Of a stretch of 64,000 bases of DNA, positions 55,360 through 64,000 are shown piece after piece; within the stretch, counting starts at the first letter, position 1, and each line of letters opens with the position of its first letter. This DNA comes from Austropuccinia psidii (taxonomy: Eukaryota > Basidiomycota > Pucciniomycetes > Pucciniales > Sphaerophragmiaceae): assembly GCA_023105745.1 (NCBI GenBank), contig JALGQZ010000009.1, positions 45,847,967 through 45,911,966 of the forward strand. The letters are read 5' to 3'. Both the position numbers and the translations under genes were made by a program. The notes below the pieces were generated by a model. That model was not told the DNA's origin. It made no database searches and was given only the letters and a program-made list of their open reading frames with translations.

Positions 55360-55364
55360 CCGCA
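55360..55364. other. Target site duplication of E9, right copy (CCGCA)
   Basis: Identical to 45260-45264; located in the transposase frame (complement of GATGCGG). Confidence 0.95.
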
Positions 55365-57191
55365 TCAAATGAAGGAATCTCCGCAGAATCACCAGATGGA
55401 TGTTCTATGTGAGGGGTGGGCATTGGGAAGTAGTTTTTTTGGGTGGAAGTAGTGGGGAGTGGCTCATTTATTATTTTTGCTGCATCTCTTCTCAGGGAGC
55501 AGGCCTCTCTCAATGTGATTTTATCAAGAGAGCTGTTGGAGGTCAAGGAATATGAGTCTGAACTGTTGGTGTCATTGGATTTCCTGTGGGACCTGAGGTA
55601 AATTTTTGATTTGGACTCTGGAATGCACAATTTGAAAGCTGCATGATCCTTCAAAATTCCCAGTATTAAATTATGCACTACGTCAAGATTAACCATTCTG
55701 GTTGCATCCCAATACGGAAGGTCTTCCTAAATTGAATATCACACTCCATACCCAGAGAGAATTGCTTGTCTTTGTTGTGGGGTTGCACAAAGCCATTTGG
55801 CAATGGTTGATTTATGATTTTGATATGAGCGTGTGTAGTGAAATTGAGGACCAATTTCTTCAATTTGAGCTTTGTAAATGGTGCAAAAATTACAAAAGTG
55901 GTTGCCTGAATGGGAAATAAATCGAGTAAGCTTGCGCATGGCAACCACATCGGCAATGGCTGTGAGAATGGCAACACAGGTAAAGGATCCTGAAGGACCT
56001 GTTGAGGTGGGTGAAAAATGGTAACCTTGCCATAGCTCTTTGACCTCCTTGATGAGTGGCATTAATAGGTAATTCAATTGAAGGGAAGTTGGCTCCTTTG
56101 GACCAGGGATGATTCCTGCAACATAGACATTCTCTGGCTTCAATCTTTCACTTGGGGGAAGATTAAGACAAATAAGAATGATAGATCCAATGCTGGCCAA
56201 CCGGGTTGAGTTTCCATGTGCAATAAGCCAGTACACATAAATGGAGAAGGCCAATGCACCAGGAATGGACTTGAATGGGGGGTCATTGATATTTATAGTG
56301 CCAGTGAAGTGTCTCCAGACCAATCCATCCCAGACGTCACATTTTGGGGAACCTTTGGGAGTTTGGGATTGTTGATGTTGATGCAGAATTTCCATAATTC
56401 CAGCCCGCTGGAGAAATATGGCAAGCCAATTTTTGAATGGTTGATAAATGAAATGTTTTGTTGGTATAAATTTTTGCTTCATGTTGGTTGTGTTTTGGGT
56501 GTGGGGTTCAAATGAATAGATGAATTTGCCTAATGATTGTGTGCAAGGGGGATCATGATCATTTGGGTCATTATGGCATTGACAGTGGGGTTGGTCAGTT
56601 CTGACTGATTCAGTAAGGCCATTAAGAGAGAAACATTGAGGACAAAATATATAGGTTTTTTATCACTGGTTCCAATTAAAGATGTTCAAATATGGTACTC
56701 AGATCTTGAGTTATATGGAATGCAGGAGTGGGGGGACCACCGGAGCTTGAGATGCTGGACTTGATCAGCAGGTTTAGGGTGGGGTTGAGAATGCATGAAG
56801 ACCTGCGGGGTACATTATACCTTAATGATAGAATGGCAGATATTATCATTCCAAGGTCTTGTGGGGGAAGGGTTTGACTGCTGCTGTATGGTTTGTGTGC
56901 AGTTGAATTGAGACCTGGTGCTGTGGAGAAGGTGCTTTGGGTCAATTGTGAATAATCAGCTGGGAATATTTGATCCAATAGAAGCTGTGGGCACTCAGAT
57001 CCTGATTCAGAAGTAGGGATGTTTGGAAGAGATTTGGGTTCAATGGTTGATTTGAGCTTTTTAATGTGCTGTTTATATTGGAAAGGTGTGAAGGCAACTC
57101 CGTGCCTATCACCCTCAGGGGAAGAGTGTGTTTGAGTTGAGCAGTGTTGACACATGCATATACACATTGAGGAATAGCGGCGGGTTGTCAT
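55360..57191 (-). pseudogene. tnp2-like transposase, 5' half
   Basis: Starts MTTRRYSSMCICMCQHC, a Cys/His-rich N-terminus (CMCQHCSTQTH). After a probable intron or break near 56675 there is a second Cys cluster (FCPQCFSLNG..CQCHND, about 56640-56580). The tnp2 core follows at 56482-55739: DGLVWRHFTGT, SIPGALAFSIYVYW, LNLPPSERLKPENVYVAGII, PGPKEP, LKELWQGY-like EVKELWQGYHF, and the CNFCTI zinc pair. Stops TGA (55739) and TAG (55727) interrupt it before MVNLDVVHNLILGILKDH. In tnp2 (CACTA/Plavaka) transposases these blocks carry the catalytic core. The frame runs into E9 and resumes at 45264. Confidence 0.8.
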
Positions 57192-58152
57192 TGTTGAAGG
57201 AATTGGGAGTACGGTTGGTTTGTGTATAAATATCTATGGCTGATGTGAAAGTGTTTTGGAGTGTTATTAATTGGAAAAAAAATTGAGTGATTATTTATGA
57301 AGGGGGAGATGGTTTGAGCCATCTGAGAACTTTATCCCATTTGTAATGGTGCGTGAGCTGCAGCTGATAAAGTGTAACATATCTCATCTGGATGGCAGAA
57401 TTGGTTAGGAGTTTAATTGGGTAAAATGCCATGCTACTCAATGCTCATACATATTCTATTTTATTTACACATGGTGATACTGCGGTTTTGACCCTTGAGG
57501 GGCATTCCAATAGGGATGTTTCAACATTGAATTGAGGGGATTGACATTCAAACCATGTACGCTGGCACACCATTGTACATGGCTTGAACCTTATTACGGA
57601 CATAACAATATAGCTCTTTTACATAAGGGGTTGGAGTGCAGCTAAAGTATTGGTATTTGGTTAGAGTGCAGCAGGCTTTTAATAAGTTGGAATGTGATTT
57701 GGATTGTCTTGCCTTTCTTGAAAAGGTGATTTCTCTTTTGTGGGTAAATACTTCATGAATATACCCCTTTACAGATGCACAATGCTGTGGAATTTCAATG
57801 CATATATTGGGAGTTTGGATAATTCACAAAATGTGACAATGGAGAGGCGGAAATGTTACCAAATATGATTACTTATGGATGATGGGTCACCTTTGAGATC
57901 AAGGGAATATTACATTATATGGTGGTAGGCCGTGCAGGGTGGTTTCTGACAAAAGCGGAGGAGCTCAAGAGGAGGTAGGGAGGATTCTCCTAAAAAGAGG
58001 CTTATTAGACTTCCAATAAGACTCTTTTTAGAAATATTCAAAGAATATCTCTATTCTAAATTTGAAAAGATTTCATCTCATATAACTCTATTTTATCATA
58101 ATACTGAGGTGTTTTATCTAGTTAAAAATATTACTGTATTTTTTCGGCCCTT
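57192..58152. other. Intergenic, no feature recognised
   Basis: AT-rich to mixed sequence with no credible ORF, repeat or RNA gene. It separates the divergently arranged transposase (minus) and the unknown gene (plus). Confidence 0.5.
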
Positions 58153-60213
58153 ATGTCATTTTCCAAGTCACATAAATCCCGTTCAGGTTCTTTTCATGAC
58201 TCAGATAGTGAATCTAGCATAGAATATGTTCAAACACAGTCACCATTGAGTCCCAACATTCCTCTCACAACCCCTATTGCATCCTCAATGAATGTATCAG
58301 GTCTTAACATTGATGTGGGAAATCCAAAGGCTCCAACTTCAAGCACTTGGTTGATCCCAAATATTTCTGTCACTCCAATTCCCCAAATCCCACTAATACA
58401 CAAATGCATGTGTCTCAGGGGCAAGAAGGCACACCTCAAATCTCATCAAACGCTAATCCCCAATCAAAATTTCCATGTGAGTTCTTCCTTAATGCCGGTC
58501 AGAATCCAGTTGCATTCCAGGATCCCTTTGGACGAAGTAAACAGCCAACCCTCAATATTCCATCAGGATCTCAGGTTCATGTGGGCGATGAAAGGCACGT
58601 GGATGGGGGGTGACAAAAAAGACCATTGGAAAATGTAACTTGGAGTGGTCTGTCGGAGGGAAATCCAGGATTGACACTTCATCAAAGTAAGTCATTTTAA
58701 TTTTGGAGTATAACCTTTTTCACAATTTGATATGTTTGTTTCATGGGTTGGATATGGCACCTAAAGGCAAGTCAGTGCAATCTCAGGAGCCAATTGAAGA
58801 TTGTGAGTATGACCAGTCTTCATTAATGTTTTGATGTGTTAACTGATGATATGCATGGCAGGTGATGAACTTTATGCATCTTCACCTCTCGTTCATAAAG
58901 AGAAAGTCACTGGACGTCATCATCCATATGCCTCAAAACCAAGAACAGCTCATGCCAGTTCATCAAGAGAAAAAATGGTGGATGATGAGGATGAGAACAT
59001 GTCTCCGACTCAAATGGAAACAAATGATGAACCAAGGAGGGACAATTTCATGGCGCATGAGCATGGCACTCAGTCAAACAGTGAGTTCAACCATCCTCAA
59101 ATTCCCCTTGCCCAGAGTATGCTTGAAAAATCCAAGGTCAGACAGAAAAGGAACCAGGCTTGTAAAGCTCACAATCTGGCAAAAAGTGCAAGCCAGAAGG
59201 CGCAACAAAAATGGCTGAAAGCAGAACTTCCAGAGAATGTCCATTGAATGAGATCAGAAGTACATGCCCATTGCCTGTTCCTACTCAAAGTTAGGGATAA
59301 GGATTTTTCCTCACTACCAGCACCACCCAGCACAGAAGAGCGTGAAATTGCAATTCAAGTGGCTGGTCATCTCAGATATGTCCCCAAGTATGTTTTCAAT
59401 GAGCCATCAACACAGGTTCAGTCTCAGGGTTTCCAAAGCTACTGCAAAAATGAGCTCCAAAAGCTAGGACCAAAGCGATTCACTTGGGATTGGGAGAGCT
59501 CATGGCAACATCCATTCAATGAGCTGATGTCTATGGTGTTTTACTGTACATTCCATCTTGTACTGGTCAGCACCGAGTATCATCATTACTGTTGGAACAA
59601 GGATCATAATAACTATGGGGTCGTGGTGGCTTTAATGGAGCAATATTTCACTTATTTGAAAAGAGAATGGAAGTCTATTCAAAAGGATGCCGAGTATTTG
59701 GTTAAAAAGAAGGAGAATCAAAAGCTTGCAAAGATTTGTCAAAGGGTTAGTTACTGTATCTCTTCTTCATTGTGAGCAAAGACTGATGATGATCTACTTG
59801 ATTATGTGAAGACCTGTGAGCGCCGTTGTGAATGGTATGATACAGCTAAATTTCCCATTCTAGCATCACAATTCAATGACCCTGGAGTATGCTCAGATAC
59901 TGAGGAGGTACTGGAAAATGGCCATCAATCTTACTGCAAAGTGGGATAACGCTGGCGCTCCCAGTTATTTAATGAATTGGTATTGAAAATGGATTGAGAC
60001 ATAGAGCTTTGTAATCACATTAAAAAAAAGGGTAAAAAAACTATTGATAGATTTCCAGAATTACAATCAACAGATGATGGTGATATTCCAGAAGGCCTAT
60101 CATTTGTGGTATTTGATCAAGATTGGCTCAAGAGCTGTAGTAAGATGCAGACTAGCGCCCTCAAAATACTTGACATGCCAGTTATTAGGCCAAATGGTGA
60201 TGCTCTGCAATAA
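58153..60213 (+). pseudogene. Unknown spliced gene, decayed
   Basis: Begins MSFSKSHKSRSGSFHDSDSE, Ser/Pro-rich. One base is lost near 58390, after which the frame 58347-58613 continues (QMHVSQGQEGTPQ, PCEFFLNAGQNPVAFQDPF). TGA at 58611, then donor GTAAGT at 58687. A small exon (MAPKGKSVQSQEPIED) ends at donor GTGAGT (58802). Acceptor GCATGGCAG (58861) opens an exon rich in charged residues (59140-59240, basic, nuclear-targeting-like). After a TGA at 59245 a compact domain follows (DKDFSSLPAPPST, YCKNELQKLGPKRFTWDWES, WNKDHNNYGVVVALMEQYF), with stops at 59773, 59947 and 59995, to DIPEGLSFVVFDQDWL. No family recognised; the splice sites show it was a real gene. Possibly transposon-borne. Confidence 0.6.
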
Positions 60214-60570
60214 CTTAGTAATATGAATGTATAGCACCATTACAAACTAACATTTTGTGAATTATTTGTGCAGGTGTAATACAATCTGATCATTATTTCT
60301 TAAAGATGCAGCAACTTGCTAAATATGTCAGAATATAGACAATATGAGTTGGACTGTATGACCATCTCCCTTAGAAACAATACTCTATTTCTCATTTTCA
60401 TTGAGGAAATATTGAAGGAGTTTGATCCAGCTCATGGTGTTCATAATTGTGGACCTGTGCCAGGGTGCGCAGGTGTGATCAACTTGGTCAAACGCAAATT
60501 ATATAATATCAGTAAGGCTCACGCAGTTAATGATTTTTTCTTTTCTTGGACCTATTGGTGATTGGAATAT
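60214..60570 (+). other. Short ORF region, doubtful
   Basis: An 81-codon frame (60316-60561: FIEEILKEFDPAHGVHNCG) is possibly the last exon of the preceding gene, after an intron ending near 60270 (TTTGTGCAG). Not enough to call. Confidence 0.3.
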
Positions 60571-60599
60571 GGCATTCCCATAAGGAAGGATTTCAGAAT

Positions 60600-62951
60600 A
60601 GTAATACAATTAAGTGAAAGATGAGGTTGAAAGGTACCTTCCGCATGTTGACCTCAACTGAATGAGGAGTGATATAGTGAATGACCTTTACAGGTTGTTG
60701 TTGGCCAATACGATGGAGTTGATCAACAGCCTGATCCTCAATGGCTGGGTTCCAATTGGGCTCCTGGAAATGTGGATGTCAGGGGCCGAACATCAGGGTA
60801 GAATTTTGGGGGTCCCCTCACCATTAAATAGACAATATTAGCACAAGTTATATTGAGGCCAGTTCCAGCTGCGGCAATGGATGCAATCAGTACTTCACAT
60901 TCAGGATTATTGAAGAAATTCTCCAGTGCCTTCTCCTGCACTTGTTCTGTAATTGTTACATCAATTTGTGCTGAAAGGATAGAGTGATGGGCAAGTGAAA
61001 TACCAATTCTACAATACAAAACAGTCAGATTGATTCAATTGGTAATGGATGCATATTAGAATTAACTCACAAATCAAGAAATTGGGTCCATTGGGTATAA
61101 ACCAACAATTTGGTTGGACCACACCTTGTTTGTTTGTTCTTCATTAAGCTTTCTAGGAGGTGTGCAATTTTACTACTCATCATTCATGTTTCCACATCCA
61201 CAATAGTTTGTGTGATTGTTGGGGAGTTATCCTGAGTGCTCCTGCCTTTGTGGTCTTCCCAGTTCGCCTCCGCAATTGTGTTAAGCATGATGTGATGGTT
61301 ACAACATATTCATAGCTTATCTATATTTCTGAAAACTTTTCCTGGTCCTTTGCTTTTGGATGATAGGAATTCTTCATATAATGTGGAATATTCTTGCTGA
61401 ATGGTTGGGTTGAGTGGGATCAGCTCATAATGATGGCTAATAGTGGTGAGGGATTCAAGATGTGTGGTTTTGGTGCGGCGCAAAGTTAAATTCCGCAATG
61501 CCAAATGCAAAATATCATTGCAACCTTTGGAAAGACTACTCAGGATGAATGGGGACCAGTTATCTTTTTGGGAGCTCTGGGGTTGAGTGATGAATGATAT
61601 TATGCCCGAAAAGTCATAAATGGTGTTGTGAATAGGTGTGCCCGTTAAACATATTCAATGGGATGAAAGGAGGCTATTAATGGCACGGTGAGTGGCAGTG
61701 TATTGAGAGCAAATATAGCTATAATATTGGGGAAATGTTGTTGGATATAATAGGTCTTTTGAATTATTAAAAGATCAGACACTCCCTGTGCTTCATCCAA
61801 AATCATACAATGCCAATTGATTTGAAAAATGAATTATGTAGAGGTATTGTTTTGCTTAACTTCTTGGGTGATAGTATTGTAAGAAGTGATGATGATATCA
61901 TATTTTAAGATGTCGGCCTTGGATAATGAGTGACAAGTGGGACCATGGTAGATTTTGGAATGCAGCGCTCCAGCCTGAGAATGCTTGGATATTTCAGAAT
62001 GCCAGTTGGTAATTAAGTGAGGGGGGCATATGATCATGGTGGGCGTGGAGCAATGGTGGTTTGCAATAATCTGCTCCTTGAAGGTACCAATTAGAGCAAT
62101 GGCCTGAATGGTTTTACCTAATCCCATATCATCCGCAAGCAGTCCTCCAAGAGGGGTATTGGTCAAAAGGGATTCAAATGAGCTAACAACCTTGTTTGTA
62201 ATAATGTGCCTGGCATTAAAAGTGGATCTTGGGGGTGAGGTGGCCCAAAGTTTATGGGCTGATTGGCCATTGGGGAGTTCTCGATCCCAGAGAAAAGCTA
62301 GTCCAGTCTTTTGATGATGGAGGAGGGGGTTTGAATAATGGGATGGGGCAGGGTCATCATGGGGAGGTCTGATCCACTGGGTAATTGTATCAGTTTTTGC
62401 TTGGAAATCAATGATGAAACAGCAGGATATGAAGCTGGCACTGAGTTTGAAGCGCGAAACGTCAGAGTAAAGAGTTGACATTGACTATGAGTATTACAAG
62501 CATATTCTTTGGGAATTTTAAGCTTGAAATCTTGTTTTTGGAAGCTTTCCATTATGAATAGAATGTTTGGATACCATGTGAAGAACATCAATGCTAGACT
62601 GGGTTTCTGAGATGAGGAGAGATCATTTGCATCAGTCATAAATACTCCCTCAACAAATAATATTTGAGTAGGATTGGATTGGCAATTTTCAATCCATTCT
62701 CCACCAGGACCACAGTGCATCAAAGGTTTTGGTGCCCCAAGGAATGGTATCAAAATTTTTGAAAGGGTTCCAGGGAGAGAGCCAATAGCATGCTGGTGAT
62801 TGGGGAGATATACAAATATGTTGTGTTGATTGTGCCATATGATAATCCAAGAAGCTAAGTGGGAATTGTCAGGATTTAAGGTTATATCACTATTTATTTG
62901 AATAAAAATATTAATCATCCCAATGCAAAGTCGTTGTGAAGGGGTTAACAT
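60600..62951 (-). pseudogene. SNF2-family helicase-like gene, decayed
   Basis: N-terminal frame 62951-62298 (MLTPSQRLCIGMINIF, unknown domain), then frame 62481-61834 with helicase motif I GGLLADDMGLGKTIQAIALI, Ia TMIICPPHLITNWHSEI and YDIIITSYNTI. Motif II reads ILDEAQGV (about 61800) after a TAA. Motif III is CLTGTPIHNT near 61640, preceded by TGA (61655). 61510-61310 is the linker (NLTLRRTKTTHLESL). A probable intron near 61070-61020 precedes 61019-60738 with motif V IASIAAAGTGLNITCANIVYLM-type residues. A last exon (60767-60640) has motif VI NWNPAIEDQAVDQLHRIGQ. Such ATPases remodel chromatin or act in DNA repair (Rad5/Rad16-like). Several breaks suggest a dead, repeated copy. Confidence 0.75.
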
Positions 62952-64000
62952 GATGGCTATTTTAAATTATTTGGGGACAGTTGGAAATTATATGATCGGG
63001 AAGGATTAGCTCAAGGGAATGAAGACAAATAAGCGCAGGTGGGGAACTTATATGAGAGGTAGAAATGGGCTCAAGGGGGGATGGCCTGTGGTTATGTGCA
63101 TGGTCTTTAGGAAGATGGGCCTCTTGGGCTCATAATTTTCATATCAGATTTGGGGCATATATCAAGGCAAGCTGGCAAAAAATGTGGGTGCACCAATATG
63201 ACTGCTGGATCTGCAGCAAGTTGCAAAACCTTTGGTGGAACAAGGTTGACATTAGCATATCCAAAATTGGATGGGTTGTAGCAACTTATTGTGGAGGGGC
63301 ATATTAGAGGCATGCAGCCACGTTTGCTGGTGTGACAGCGGTCAATGAGTGTATCTTCCCCAGGTTAATTGTCACACAGGGACCTACTGGGCAATGTTGG
63401 CGGTTTCAAAGGGCAATCTCACTGTGAAGATTTTTGTGTGTGGGCGGGTGAGATATGTTTGGTGGCGTGCCACCAAACATGACCTTGGTTTTGCCTGAAG
63501 TTTTTTGCTGACTGATGCCTACTGGGCTTCCAGGGAGGAATGTGTGGCATGATCAAAGGGGGAGAGGGCTGTGAACCATGATCCCCATATACATTCACCC
63601 CTATTGCATTTGAGGCGGGTACTAATCCACCAACATTGGCATCAGGGTCTTTGCCTCATGCGTGTACAAAACTCCGGCAAAAGAGGCCACCCGCTCAAGG
63701 AATTTTTTGGCTGCAAGCCAGGGGCCACAACATGGACGGGGCGCGTGAGAACGTGCAGAAAATGATCCGCGGTGGGAGATCCCCATGCAAACATAACCAG
63801 CCTCAGCAATCATAGGCCGGGATTATTCTAATGCGGATGAGGCTGAAGCAAATCCACACTGATTGGCCTCAGGTTTCCACACGCGAGCGGGTGAGAATCT
63901 GCAGTCAAGCTGACCAGCCGACCAAGAAAAAAGCTGGTTGGAAGACTGGGAGTAAAATGTCTTCCAGGCGTGTGAATGTTGCCTGCGTATGACCCGTTGG
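62952..64000. other. Right end, no gene recognised
   Basis: GC content rises toward the right end. No credible ORF. It contains a perfect 26-bp palindrome (63455-63480) and a looser GTGTGACA/TGTCACAC pair near 63331 and 63372. Confidence 0.5.
63455..63480. repeat. Perfect inverted repeat, 12-bp arms
   Basis: ATGTTTGGTGGC and GCCACCAAACAT are separated by GT. No gene adjoins it, so a role as terminator, transposon end or protein-binding site cannot be decided. Confidence 0.7.

Noticed and set aside
1..64000. tRNA or rRNA genes, bacterial operons, ribosome binding sites
   Set aside because: None seen by eye; composition, introns and elements are eukaryotic. A tRNA scan would be needed to exclude a tRNA formally.

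Overview
This window looks like a retrotransposon graveyard in an AT-rich fungal genome. There is no rRNA, tRNA or clear host housekeeping gene. Nearly all of it is Ty3/gypsy (Metaviridae-type) chromovirus DNA of two families, plus relics of DNA-transposon-type genes: a tnp2-like transposase, an SNF2-type helicase and an unknown intron-containing gene. Short GT-AG introns, nested gypsy elements and a tnp2 transposase fit a basidiomycete. The general look of the proteins makes me think of a rust fungus, with Austropuccinia psidii as best guess. That is recall, not a search.

Family A (E1, E2, E7, E9) has LTRs of about 1.8-2.0 kb, a GC-rich primer site (TTGGGGGCC...) directly after the 5' LTR, a spliced leader, and a Gag-PR-RT-RH-IN-chromodomain polyprotein. 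Family B (E3, E4, E5, E6, E8) has LTRs ending TGTCAC...GTGACA, separate gag and pol frames joined by what looks like a -1 frameshift signal, and no tRNA-like primer site.

Layout: 1-15995 is a minus-strand tandem of two family A elements (E1, E2) sharing one LTR. It is inserted in the integrase of a plus-strand family B element (E3, 15996-19161). 19162-19640 holds an unknown ORF fragment. 19640-36739 is an old family B copy (E4, minus) split by a young, almost intact family B element (E5, 22927-32981, target duplication TGTGG). E4 itself sits in the gag of another relic (E6, 36740 to about 38355). About 38356-42365 is a degenerate family A copy (E7), cut by a family B LTR (E8). 45265-55359 is a complete family A element (E9, plus, target duplication CCGCA, 1974-codon open frame). 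E9 lies inside a tnp2-like transposase gene, whose halves are 55360-57191 and 43931-45264. 57192-64000 holds a plus-strand spliced gene of unknown function and a minus-strand SNF2-type helicase, both decayed.

Order of events from nesting: the tnp2, helicase and old gypsy copies came first; E4 entered E6, E5 entered E4, the E1/E2 tandem entered E3, and E9 entered tnp2. E5 and E9 are youngest because their LTR pairs are almost identical.

The most interesting signals are RNA-level ones. They are a covarying stem-loop after a GGGAAAA slip site (family B gag-pol), a covarying 14-nt match between primer site and LTR that suggests Tf1-like self-priming (family B), a conserved spliced leader whose start codon may be made by splicing (family A), and a second conserved reading frame overlapping the start of the family A polyprotein.
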